Counted from the first letter of the stretch, positions 47,773 through 54,890 are shown. The stretch: 64,000 bases of DNA from Streptomyces sp. WAC 01529 (GCF_003945545.1 NZ_CP029617.1:1279001-1343000); one strand, 5' to 3'. Translations and numbers: made by a program. Notes: generated from the letters alone by a model not told the origin.

Positions 47773-47991
47773 GAGCAGCAGCAGGTCGTGCAGCGACGCC
47801 AGCAGGATCAGCATGCCGACCACCGTCAGGAAGATCATCAGGGGTGGCTGGGAGAGGGCGAAGAGGCAGCCTCGCGGTTCTTCGTCGGTGGCGAGCCGCG
47901 CTTCGTCGGCAGGTCGTCGCTCCGGGGCCGGTACCGCTTGCCGTCCATCGTCCGGCGGGGCGGCATCGCCCGGTGTGGTGGTGTCAAGCAT
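47770..47991 (-). CDS. Small single-pass membrane protein
   Basis: The 73-residue product (from the ATG at 47991) has a hydrophilic, Pro/Ala/Asp-rich N-terminal half and a C-terminal hydrophobic helix, PLMIFLTVVGMLILLASL, followed by HDLLLL. It is typical of Streptomyces small membrane proteins of unknown function. A longer frame to 48156 has no family-like sequence. The start has no strong ribosome-binding site that I can see, so confidence is moderate. It is convergent with the CGNR gene through a shared hairpin. Confidence 0.65.
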   Translation of the reverse strand: MLDTTTPGDAAPPDDGRQAVPAPERRPADEARLATDEEPRGCLFALSQPPLMIFLTVVGMLILLASLHDLLLL

Positions 47992-48208
47992 CTCGCGGTG
48001 ATGATGACGCAGCCGGCCGGCCCCCGATGACCAACACGCCAAAATGAAGCGGGAGTTCGCCGGAACCCGTGAACAGGGAAAAGGCCAGCGTCCGGCGCGT
48101 TCCGCCCGGGACCGGCGGCCGTACACCCCGGGGGCATGCGACGGCGCCGCCCGCACTCGAACGAGGGAGCCGCCATGGCCCTGGAGCGCGGCCGGACGGC
48201 CGTCGCCG

Positions 48209-48655
48209 TCAGATGCCGTGCTTCTTCAGGATCGCCTCGATGTCGCTGAAGTCCTCCGCGGGCGCGGCGGGCTTCTGCTTGGCCGCGGGCCTCGCGGCGG
48301 CGGGTCCGGCGCCCTGGCCGAGCGAGGGCGCCGAGGCCGCGGGGGCCACCGCGTCGCGCTGGGCGGCCTTAGCGGCCCTGCGCTCCTTGCGGGTGCCGCC
48401 CCTGCGGCGCTCCACCGCGCGCGTGCCGAGGAACATCAGCCAGGCCGCGCCGAGCACGCCGAAGCCGACCCACGCCTTGAGGCTGAACGCGGTGTCGGCG
48501 GCCCATCCGACGACGCCCGTCAGCACGAGTCCCACCGGCACCAGGGAGTACGCGAGGAGGCGGGCCGCGGTCAGGAAACGCTTGCGGTAGGCCGTGACCG
48601 CGGCGATGCCGAGCCCGGCCGCGGATACGGCGGAACAGACGGTCTCGGCAATCAT
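48209..48655 (-). CDS. Two- or three-helix membrane protein of unknown function
   Basis: The 148-residue protein has N-terminal hydrophobic segments (VCSAVSAAGLGIAAVTAY, LLAYSLVPVGLVLTGVVGW and WVGFGVLGAAWLMFLGT) and a soluble basic then Ala/Pro-rich C-terminal half that ends FSDIEAILKKHGI, a conserved-looking terminal helix. I recognise no catalytic motif. The ATG at 48655 starts directly before the first helix. It is divergent from the DsbA-like gene. Similar proteins occur in most Streptomyces; no function is assigned. Confidence 0.8.
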   Translation of the reverse strand: MIAETVCSAVSAAGLGIAAVTAYRKRFLTAARLLAYSLVPVGLVLTGVVGWAADTAFSLKAWVGFGVLGAAWLMFLGTRAVERRRGGTRKERRAAKAAQRDAVAPAASAPSLGQGAGPAAARPAAKQKPAAPAEDFSDIEAILKKHGI

Positions 48656-48841
48656 CCGGCCCTCCAGGCAGTCAGGCGTGCGTCGTGCATGACGCGCTCG
48701 TCCCTTCCATCCTGCACCGGGTGGGCGCCGCGCAACCACGGCCGGGGCGGACCTCAGGGACATATCCGGGTCATCTCGGGGTCGCAGCTCCTCCCCAGGT
48801 GCCGGTTGGGTGGGCGCCCCGCGGGCTGGAAGACTGTTCCC

Positions 48842-49369
48842 ATGAGCGACTCCCGTCCTGACCACCCCGCCCGTCCCGTCGTCATCGACGTCTGGTGCGA
48901 GCTGCAGTGCCCCGACTGCCGTACCGCCCTCGACGACGTGCGCGCCCTGCGTGCCCGCTACGGCGACCGCGTCGAGCTGCGCCTGCGCCACTTCCCCCTC
49001 GAGAAGCACAAGCACTCCTTCGCCGCCGCCCAGGCCGCCGAGGAGGCCTTCGAGCAGGGCGCGGGCTGGCCGTACGTCGAGGCGGTGCTCGCCGGGGTCG
49101 AGGAGCTGGACCGCCGGGGCGAGCCCTTCCTGATCGAGACCGCGCGCGAACTGGATCTGGACGCCGAGGAGTTCGACACCGCCCTGATCGACGGACGGCA
49201 CATCCTGATCGTCGACGCCGACCAGGCCGAGGGCAAGGCCATCGGGGTCACCGGCACGCCGACGTACGTCGTCGACGGCGAGCGGCTGGACGGCGGCAAG
49301 AGCCAGGCGGGGCTGCGGGAGCGCGTCGAGGAGATCACCGACCGGCTCCTGGCGGGCGAGGGCTCCTAG
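48842..49369 (+). CDS. DsbA-family thiol oxidoreductase-like protein (FrnE-type)
   Basis: The 175-residue thioredoxin-fold protein has the active-site CPDC in VWCELQCPDCRTALDDV near residues 24-27, the helical insertion, and the cis-Pro loop GVTGTPTYVVDGERL near 145. It has no signal peptide or lipobox, so it is cytoplasmic, like FrnE rather than DsbA. The motif is CPDC rather than the CPYC/CPHC of classical oxidases. The ATG at 48842 follows a region with no strong ribosome-binding site. The substrate is unknown. It is followed by an inverted repeat and a convergent GNAT gene. Confidence 0.88.
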   Translation: MSDSRPDHPARPVVIDVWCELQCPDCRTALDDVRALRARYGDRVELRLRHFPLEKHKHSFAAAQAAEEAFEQGAGWPYVEAVLAGVEELDRRGEPFLIETARELDLDAEEFDTALIDGRHILIVDADQAEGKAIGVTGTPTYVVDGERLDGGKSQAGLRERVEEITDRLLAGEGS

Positions 49370-49478
49370 GGCCTGTCCGGCGGATCATGTCGCCGGACGC
49401 GGGGTGTGGCACGCCGATCTGCGGCACCAAGAGGTGGCCGCCACCCGAACGCGACCTGATCCGCCGGACAGGCCCTAG
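49366..49478. repeat. Long perfect inverted repeat between DsbA-like and GNAT genes
   Basis: Two perfect 22-bp arms (49366-49387 and 49457-49478, each with the core gcctgtccggcggatc) flank a 69-base spacer. The left arm begins at the stop codon of the DsbA-like gene (TAG at 49367-49369). A related shorter hairpin occurs at 47745-47772. The arms may form a terminator or mark a small dispersed repeat. Confidence 0.8.
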
Positions 49479-49497
49479 TCCCCGGAGCAGCGGCTCC

Positions 49498-50322
49498 CTA
49501 CAGCAGCGGCTTGTAGAGGGAGTACGAGACCGGTTCGTAGCCGAGCGACTCGTACAGGCACAGGGCCGTGGCGTTGCCCGCGAAGACGCTGAGGCAGATC
49601 CGGTCGCGGCCCCCCGCGCGGGCCTGCGCCTCGGCCAGCAGCATCAGGGAGCGGCCGTGGCCGCGCCCCCGGCAGTCCTCGTCGACCTCGACGCGGAAGA
49701 CGAACGCGTCGTCGTCGCGGAGCGTGAGCCACAGGGCGCCGACCTTCGCGCCCTCCTGGGTGAGCACGCTCAGCAGGGTGTCGGGGGTGGCCAGGCCCTG
49801 CGGCAGCAGCTCGGCGTGGTCGGCCTCGGACTTGGCGCGCGCCTGCGCCTCGGGCACGCCCCGGTCGATCCAGCTCCGCGTATAGCTCCCCTGAGCCCGC
49901 GCCAGCCATGGCCCGTACTCGTCCTCGGTCATCGGCCGCCCCTCGACGCCCGGCGGCAGCGCGGCGGGCTCGGCCGGCACCGGCTTCGCCATCCGGCGGT
50001 TGCGCTCCACGTAGCCGAGCGCCGTCGCCAGTGGCAGGGCCCCCGGGGCCTGGGCGGGGACGGTCACCTCGATGCGCCTGCAGCCCCAGCCGCGCGCCAC
50101 CTCCTCGGCGGCCAGCGCCGCGACCGTGCCGCGGCCACGCCTGCGGTCCGGCTCCGCTATCCGCAGGTCCCGCAACCGGCAGACCTGCGGCCCGAAGACG
50201 TCATGGGTGGCGAGGTCGACGGACCCCACCGGCCGGCTGTTCACACACACGTCGTACGTGCGCGCCCTGGCGCCGTCGGCGCCCCGCTGGAGCGGCCCGG
50301 TCGGCCGCAGGGTCGTGGTCAT
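49498..50322 (-). CDS. GNAT acetyltransferase with two GNAT-like halves
   Basis: The 274-residue protein contains two acetyl-CoA-binding type motifs: LRIAEPDRRRGRGTVAALAA near residues 55-72 and VDEDCRGRGHGRSLMLLAEA near 205-225. The second half ends with the typical GNATALCLYESLGYEPVSYS segment. Tandem GNAT domains occur in mycothiol synthase MshD and related proteins, but I cannot assign that here because substrate residues are unclear. The ATG at 50322 was chosen over an upstream one at 50340. It is convergent with the DsbA-like gene and close to the pabC 3' end. Confidence 0.88.
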   Translation of the reverse strand: MTTTLRPTGPLQRGADGARARTYDVCVNSRPVGSVDLATHDVFGPQVCRLRDLRIAEPDRRRGRGTVAALAAEEVARGWGCRRIEVTVPAQAPGALPLATALGYVERNRRMAKPVPAEPAALPPGVEGRPMTEDEYGPWLARAQGSYTRSWIDRGVPEAQARAKSEADHAELLPQGLATPDTLLSVLTQEGAKVGALWLTLRDDDAFVFRVEVDEDCRGRGHGRSLMLLAEAQARAGGRDRICLSVFAGNATALCLYESLGYEPVSYSLYKPLL

Positions 50323-50383
50323 CACAGGTGTTCTACCCACCCCGGCCCCGCGGCGTCACCGGATTTTCGGCGGACCGGGGCAC

Positions 50384-51205
50384 TCACGGATCGAGGTCGT
50401 CCGCGGCCCGCTCGTCGAAGGTCCGCATCGCCTTGGTGGTCATCGGTCCCGGGGCTTCGGGCAGTTGGCGGCCGTCGACGCGGTGCACGCCCTGGACGTC
50501 ACGGAGCGTGGACGTCAGGAAGATCTCGTCGGCGCGCTCCAGGACGTCCATCGGCAGGTCGCTCTCGCGGGCGCCCGTCCACTCGACGGCCAGCTCGCGC
50601 GTGATGCCCGCGAGGCATCCGGAGGTGACCGGCGGGGTGAGGATCTCGCCGTCGACCACGACGAAGACGTTGGAGCCGGTGCCCTCGCAGAGCTGCCCGA
50701 CCGTGTTCGCGAACAGCGCCTCCGAGGCGCCCTGCTCGTGGGCGCGGGCGAGGGCGACGACGTTCTCGGCGTACGAAGTGGTCTTCAGGCCGGTCAGCGC
50801 GCCCCGTTCGTTGCGGGTCCACGGCACGGTGATCACGGCGGTGGAGTCGGGGCGCCGGGAGGCCTCACCGAGGGCCACGATGAGCGTGGTGCCCTGGTCG
50901 CCGCGGTCCGAACCGAGCGGCGAGAGGCCTCCGGTGTAGGTGATCCGCAGCCGTCCCAGCGGGAGCGGGTTGGCCTCCAGGACGGCGGCGCAGGCGCGGC
51001 GCACCTCGTCGAGGTCGGGCTCGGGCAGCCCCAGGCCGCGCGCCGAGCGGGCGAGCCTCGCCAGGTGGCGGGTGAGGGCGAAGGTCCTGCCCTCGACGGA
51101 CTTCACCGTCTCGAAGATGCCGTCGCCCACCGTAAGGCCGTGGTCGAGCACGGAGACGCGCGCGGAGTCGACGTCCCGCAGTCCGCCGTTGAGCCATATC
51201 TTCAC
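50384..51205 (-). CDS. pabC: Aminodeoxychorismate lyase (PabC-like, class IV PLP enzyme)
   Basis: The 273-residue PLP-dependent fold-IV protein likely eliminates pyruvate from 4-amino-4-deoxychorismate to give p-aminobenzoate for folate. Signature segments are DHGLTVGDGIFETVKSVEG, LKTTSYAENVVALARAHEQG with the PLP lysine in TGLKTTSY, and LCEGTGSNVFVVVDGEILTP. The GTG at 51205 has GGAGG nine bases upstream and overlaps the pabB stop (GTGA). The fold also includes branched-chain and D-amino acid aminotransferases, but linkage to pabB makes the lyase role the best reading. Its upstream gene supplies the substrate. Confidence 0.93.
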   Translation of the reverse strand: MKIWLNGGLRDVDSARVSVLDHGLTVGDGIFETVKSVEGRTFALTRHLARLARSARGLGLPEPDLDEVRRACAAVLEANPLPLGRLRITYTGGLSPLGSDRGDQGTTLIVALGEASRRPDSTAVITVPWTRNERGALTGLKTTSYAENVVALARAHEQGASEALFANTVGQLCEGTGSNVFVVVDGEILTPPVTSGCLAGITRELAVEWTGARESDLPMDVLERADEIFLTSTLRDVQGVHRVDGRQLPEAPGPMTTKAMRTFDERAADDLDP

Positions 51206-52269
51206 GTTGAGATTCCTCCACTCGCTTCGTACGCCCCCGACGCTACCGCCAGCAGCCGTGCGGCCTTCAGCTCGGTCTCCCGCCACTCCCCCTCGGGGTC
51301 CGAGCCCCAGGTGATGCCCGCCCCGGTGCCGAAGCGCAGCATCCCCTCGGCCCGGTCGATCCAGAAGGTGCGGATGCCGACGGCCAGCTCTCCGGTACCC
51401 CGGTCGGCGTCCACCCAGCCGATGCCGCCGCAGTACGGACCCCTCGGCGCTGTCTCCAGCTCGTCGATGATCCGCAGGGCGCTGGACTTGGGGGCGCCGG
51501 TGACGGAGCCGGGCGGGAATGTCGCCTCGAACAGTTCGGGCCAGCCCTCGCCGGGGCGCAGCTCCCCGTGGACGGTGGAGACGAGGTGGACGAGGCCGGG
51601 GTGCTTCTCGACCACACAGAGGTCGGGGACGGTCACGGAGCCGGTCGCGCAGACGCGTCCCAGGTCGTTGCGGACGAGGTCCACGATCATGACGTTCTCG
51701 GCGTAGTCCTTCTCCAGGAGGTCCGCCTCGGTCCGGCCGGTGCCCTTGATGGGCCCCGACTCCACGACCCGGCCCTCGCGGCGCAGGAACAGCTCGGGGG
51801 AGGCGGTGGCCATCTCCACGCCGTGGCCGGGCAGGCGAATCGTTCCGGCATAGGGAGCGGGGTTCCCGCGCGCGAGGAGGGCCGTCAGGGCGTCCACGTC
51901 GGCGTCGGCCGGGACGGGCGCGGAGAGGACCCGGCAGAGGTTCGCCTGGTAGACCTCGCCGGCCGCGATGTAGGCGCGTATCCGACGTACGCCCTCCGTG
52001 TACGCGGCGCGGTCCAGTGACGACGTCCAGTCACCGGCGCCCGGGCCCCGCCACCTTCCGGGCACGGGCGCGGGGACGGCCTCGCGGCGTACGTCGTCGA
52101 AGCGGGCGCAGACCAGACCTCCCTCGAAGTCCGCGGACACCGCCCAGAAGCCGGAGGAGTCCAGAGCCGCGGGGTCGCTGGTCACGTCGCGCAGACCGGT
52201 GGCCACGAGAGCGCCGAAGCGGGCCATGGGAGGAAGCGCCGGTGAGGACGTCAGAGGGGGGTTGTGCAC
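51202..52269 (-). CDS. pabB: Aminodeoxychorismate synthase component I
   Basis: The 355-residue chorismate-binding enzyme makes aminodeoxychorismate from chorismate with ammonia from a PabA-type glutaminase, which is not in this window. The conserved blocks GEVYQANLCRVLSAP, ESGPIKGTGRTEADLLEKDY, AENVMIVDLVRNDLGRVC and FPPGSVTGAPKSSALRIIDE are present. The GTG at 52269 has no ribosome-binding site but a TAGACT hexamer ends seven bases upstream, fitting leaderless translation; an ATG at 52227 (MARFGALVATG) is the alternative. It is coupled to pabC by a GTGA overlap. AroC at the left end makes its substrate. Confidence 0.9.
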   Translation of the reverse strand: MHNPPLTSSPALPPMARFGALVATGLRDVTSDPAALDSSGFWAVSADFEGGLVCARFDDVRREAVPAPVPGRWRGPGAGDWTSSLDRAAYTEGVRRIRAYIAAGEVYQANLCRVLSAPVPADADVDALTALLARGNPAPYAGTIRLPGHGVEMATASPELFLRREGRVVESGPIKGTGRTEADLLEKDYAENVMIVDLVRNDLGRVCATGSVTVPDLCVVEKHPGLVHLVSTVHGELRPGEGWPELFEATFPPGSVTGAPKSSALRIIDELETAPRGPYCGGIGWVDADRGTGELAVGIRTFWIDRAEGMLRFGTGAGITWGSDPEGEWRETELKAARLLAVASGAYEASGGIST

Positions 52270-52276
52270 GTCTGCG

Positions 52277-52282
52277 AGTCTA
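52277..52282 (-). promoter_or_regulatory. Candidate -10 hexamer TAGACT for pabB (leaderless)
   Basis: On the minus strand TAGACT ends seven bases before the GTG at 52269. Leaderless Streptomyces genes commonly show TANNNT at this distance. No clear -35 is visible. Confidence 0.4.
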
Positions 52283-52414
52283 TGACCGGTGTCCCGGCCG
52301 CGCCCCGGACCGGTCACACCGCAGCACGCTGCGCAAACGCGTTTTTGTACTGGCCCAGGAATCCGCTAGAGTTCAACACGTCGCCGGGACGCGCAAGCGG
52401 ACCGGGAAAGACAA

Positions 52415-52487
52415 GCGGACGTAGCTCAGTTGGTAGAGCGCAACCTTGCCAAGGTTGAGGTCGCCAGTTCGAACCTGGTCGTCCGCT
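52415..52487 (+). tRNA. tRNA-Gly (anticodon GCC)
   Basis: The 73-base cloverleaf has acceptor GCGGACG/CGTCCGC, D arm TAGCTCAGTTGGTAGA, anticodon stem CAACC/GGTTG with loop TTGCCAA giving anticodon GCC, and T arm CCAGTTCGAACCTGG. Discriminator T; CCA is not encoded. First of five closely spaced tRNA genes. Confidence 0.95.
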
Positions 52488-52526
52488 CGCAGGAAGTGGG
52501 GGATCTTCCCGAACCCCCGCACTCCT

Positions 52527-52600
52527 GGTGGAGTGGCCGAGAGGCGAGGCAACGGCCTGCAAAGCCGTCTACACGGGTTCAAATCCCGTCTCCACCTCCA
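52527..52600 (+). tRNA. tRNA-Cys (anticodon GCA), with encoded CCA
   Basis: Acceptor GGTGGAG/CTCCACC, anticodon stem ACGGC/GCCGT with loop CTGCAAA giving anticodon GCA, and T arm CGGGTTCAAATCCCG. The discriminator T at 52597 is followed by CCA at 52598-52600, which may be encoded. Confidence 0.93.
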
Positions 52601-52601
52601 A

Positions 52602-52673
52602 GGACGATTAGCTCAGCGGGAGAGCGCTTCCCTGACACGGAAGAGGTCACTGGTTCAATCCCAGTATCGTCCA
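52602..52673 (+). tRNA. tRNA-Val (anticodon GAC), copy 1
   Basis: The 72-base cloverleaf has acceptor GGACGAT/ATCGTCC, anticodon stem CTTCC/GGAAG with loop CTGACAC giving anticodon GAC, and T arm CTGGTTCAATCCCAG. Positions 2 and 3 of the acceptor differ from copies 2 and 3 with matching changes on the other strand. Confidence 0.95.
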
Positions 52674-52724
52674 CTGATCTTCACGAAGACCGTCTCGGCG
52701 GGTTGCTTCATGAGGGTCGTTCCC

Positions 52725-52796
52725 GCGCGATTAGCTCAGCGGGAGAGCGCTTCCCTGACACGGAAGAGGTCACTGGTTCAATCCCAGTATCGCGCA
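52725..52796 (+). tRNA. tRNA-Val (anticodon GAC), copy 2
   Basis: Identical to copy 3. Acceptor GCGCGAT/ATCGCGC, anticodon loop CTGACAC, 72 bases, CCA not encoded. Confidence 0.95.
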
Positions 52797-52825
52797 CGCA
52801 GTACGCAGCACACGCAGGTTGACCT

Positions 52826-52897
52826 GCGCGATTAGCTCAGCGGGAGAGCGCTTCCCTGACACGGAAGAGGTCACTGGTTCAATCCCAGTATCGCGCA
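52826..52897 (+). tRNA. tRNA-Val (anticodon GAC), copy 3
   Basis: Same sequence as copy 2, including acceptor GCGCGAT/ATCGCGC. CCA happens to follow at 52898-52900. Last tRNA of the cluster; a strong terminator begins 7 bases downstream. Confidence 0.95.
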
Positions 52898-52904
52898 CCA
52901 CCAC

Positions 52905-52940
52905 ACGAAGCCCCGGCCGTCTCCACGGCCGGGGCTTCGT
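52905..52940 (+). terminator. Terminator of the tRNA cluster
   Basis: A perfect 16-bp stem (acgaagccccggccgt and complement) with loop CTCC follows the last tRNA-Val. A short C/T-rich stretch follows the stem. Confidence 0.85.
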
Positions 52941-52941
52941 C

Positions 52942-52983
52942 GTTCTCGTGACGTGTCAGGAGGTTCTCGTGACGTGTCAGGAG
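52942..52983. repeat. Two tandem 21-bp direct repeats
   Basis: Two perfect copies of a 21-base unit beginning gttctcgtgacgtgtcagg (52942-52962 and 52963-52983) lie between the tRNA terminator and the zinc-ribbon gene stop. Confidence 0.8.
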
Positions 52984-52990
52984 CGGCTCG

Positions 52991-53296
52991 TCAGGAAGAG
53001 AAGAGCATGTGCCCGAAGCTCTTGTGGCGCTTGCCGTGGCCGTGGTGACCGCCGTGACCACCGTGGCCGCCGTGCGGGGCGCCCCAGGCGGGGGCCGGTG
53101 CGGCGGGGTAGCCCTGGGGAGCCGGGGGCGCGGGCGGCGGGGGGACCTGCTGGCCGCCCCACTGGGCCTCCAGGCGGGTGAGGGACTCCAGCTCGCCGTA
53201 GTCGAGGAATATCCCGCGGCAGCCGTTGCACTGCTCGATCTGGACGCCATTGCGGTTGTACGTGTGCATCGGTGCGTGGCACTTGGGGCACTGCAT
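52991..53296 (-). CDS. zf-TFIIB (zinc ribbon) family protein with His-rich tail
   Basis: The 101-residue protein has an N-terminal zinc ribbon: MQCPKCHAPMHTYNRNGVQI then EQCNGCRGIFLDYGELESL, with four Cys (about residues 3, 6, 23, 26). A Pro/Ala-rich linker follows, then a His/Gly tail (GGHGGHGGHHGHGKRH) of at least eleven His, and a final KSFGHMLFSS. Such tails bind metal or act as low-complexity domains. Family function is unknown. The ATG at 53296 starts the ribbon directly. Confidence 0.92.
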   Translation of the reverse strand: MQCPKCHAPMHTYNRNGVQIEQCNGCRGIFLDYGELESLTRLEAQWGGQQVPPPPAPPAPQGYPAAPAPAWGAPHGGHGGHGGHHGHGKRHKSFGHMLFSS

Positions 53297-53445
53297 GGAC
53301 GGCTCAACTCCTCGCCGGTGGTGAATGCTTCGCCGGATCTCTGCCCGGCTTCGGTGCGTTGCACCCTACTTCGTCGTATCCCGGGTCAACTTGTGCGGCC
53401 CCAGGCCGACTCGCTGTGGGGGCTCCGGGGCGCGGGCGGCGCGGC

Positions 53446-54363
53446 TCAGACCCGGCCCATCCGGTCGCAGGCGTCGATCAGGGCCTGTTCGACCTCGTCC
53501 AGGGGCCGGTCCGCCGCGACGGCCTTGGCGATCGCCAGGGCGGCGGTCTGGACGGTGAGGGCGCGGGCCGGGATGTCGAGACAGGGCCAGGGGTCGGCCC
53601 CGCCGGGCGGCACGGCCGGGCCCTGGGCCGCGCGGTAGGTGTCGAGGAAGCGGGTCCACTCCTGCGGGGAGAGCAGGCCGCACGCGTACCAGGCGGCGGG
53701 GCGGGCCAGGTCCCATGCGGGGTCGCCGACGCCGAGGTCGTCCACGTCGATCAGCAGCCAGGTGCCGTCCGGGGTGCGGACGAGCTGGCCCAGGTGGAGG
53801 TCGCCGTGGCACAGCCGCGGAGGGCCGGGTGCGGGGCCCTCCGCACGGGCCCAGGGCGGGAGGCCGTGCCAGGCCCGCAGGACCGGGGGCGCGGCGGGGT
53901 GCGGGCCGGCCGCGCGCAGGCGTGCGAGGGCGCGGGCCGCCTTGGCCGGGCCTCGCATGGCGGGCAGCGGGTGCGGGAGGAGCGCGGGGTCGGTGCGGTG
54001 CAGCCGGGCCAGGAGGTCGGCCGCGGCTTCCCAGGGGGCCGCGTCGGGGTCGTCCCGGTCCACGGGGGTGCCGTGGGGCCAGAAGGTGACGAGGCGGTCG
54101 TGGAGTGGGGCGGGGGTGGCGCGCAGGGGCGGGAGGAGGATGCCGGGCAGGCGCTCCGCCACGGCGAGGCGTGCGGCCAGCTCTTCGGGGGGCGTGTGCT
54201 GGGCGTGGGCCTTCGCGACGATGGCGCCGTGGCGGATGACGGTGGCGTCCGCCCGGTCGGCGAGGACGACCCCGGCCCCCTCACCACAGACGCAGGCCTC
54301 GCCGGTCGTTCCATGGGCTGCGGTGCGGGCCTTACCGGTGAGGGCGGCCAGGAGGGCGGTCAC
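53446..54363 (-). CDS. Aminoglycoside phosphotransferase-like small-molecule kinase
   Basis: The 305-residue protein has the APH/choline-kinase fold. The catalytic block is PPRLCHGDLHLGQLVRTP and the metal-binding block is WLLIDVDDLGVGDPAWDLAR. The loop has Gln where many APH enzymes have Asn (HGDLHLGQ), the form also seen in maltokinases. Substrate is unknown; there is no aminoglycoside-cluster context. The GTG at 54363 was chosen because upstream frame sequence runs through repeats. GGAGAG lies about 12 bases upstream. It stands alone on the minus strand. Confidence 0.85.
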   Translation of the reverse strand: MTALLAALTGKARTAAHGTTGEACVCGEGAGVVLADRADATVIRHGAIVAKAHAQHTPPEELAARLAVAERLPGILLPPLRATPAPLHDRLVTFWPHGTPVDRDDPDAAPWEAAADLLARLHRTDPALLPHPLPAMRGPAKAARALARLRAAGPHPAAPPVLRAWHGLPPWARAEGPAPGPPRLCHGDLHLGQLVRTPDGTWLLIDVDDLGVGDPAWDLARPAAWYACGLLSPQEWTRFLDTYRAAQGPAVPPGGADPWPCLDIPARALTVQTAALAIAKAVAADRPLDEVEQALIDACDRMGRV

Positions 54364-54472
54364 GGGTGGGGGTCTCTCCGGGGGGCGGGGGTGGCGCGGC
54401 GGCCGGACCCCTGAAGCGTACGTAACCGCTGCGCGGGGCTTGGGCGGTGCGGGGTCGGCCCCGAGGCCCGGG

Positions 54473-54676
54473 CCCCGAAGGGGCGCGGGGAACTGCGCGC
54501 GCAACCCCAGAGAACCCGCAGGCGAGGGACGAGGTCCGAGCCCCGAAGGGGCGCGAGGAACAGCGCGCGCAACCCAAGAAAATGCGCAGCCAAAGAACGA
54601 GAGCCCAGGCCCCAAAGGGGCGCGAGGAACTGCGCGCCCAGCCCAAGAAAACCCGCAGCCAACGGACGAGAAGCGG
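54473..54676. repeat. Three tandem ~68-bp repeats within a 527-bp gene-free region
   Basis: Imperfect units start at 54473, 54541 and 54610, each beginning ccccgaaggggcgcg (the third has one change) and continuing through aactgcgcgc. The core is the reverse complement of the repeat at 36905-36955 and 57147-57236. The region 54364-54890 holds no convincing gene otherwise: it has this array, a hairpin at 54771-54806, and GC-rich spacer. Confidence 0.8.
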
Positions 54677-54770
54677 AAGCCCCTCCCCCGCGCCGGCAGG
54701 CCCGGAGCCCCAGCGGACCAGGCCCACGTGCGCAGGGGATCCGGTCACCGGCCGACGGCCCACGTCATGG

Positions 54771-54806
54771 CGATGCCCGCGCAGCTCCCCAGCTGCGCGG
54801 GCATCG
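54771..54806 (-). terminator. Strong hairpin downstream of small membrane protein gene
   Basis: A perfect 16-bp stem (cgatgcccgcgcagct and complement) with loop CCCC lies 85 bases past the stop of the gene at 54891-55094. Confidence 0.8.
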
Positions 54807-54890
54807 TGCCGTCCGCCGCACCCCCGTCCCCACGGGGTTTCCTGGCCGGATGTCCCCGCCCGGACCGCTCTTCCGGGCCTGGGGCGCCGC

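Noticed and set aside
47992..48156. Longer N-terminus for the 73-residue membrane protein
   Set aside because: The extension is Arg/Pro/Cys-rich without conservation-like features; the ATG at 47991 gives a typical small membrane protein.
54364..54615. N-terminal extension of the APH-like kinase to 54615
   Set aside because: The added sequence translates the tandem intergenic repeats and gives repeated low-complexity peptides; the GTG at 54363 fits the kinase fold.
54473..54676. CRISPR-like array
   Set aside because: There are only three units, they vary throughout their length, there are no unique spacers between conserved repeats and no cas genes.
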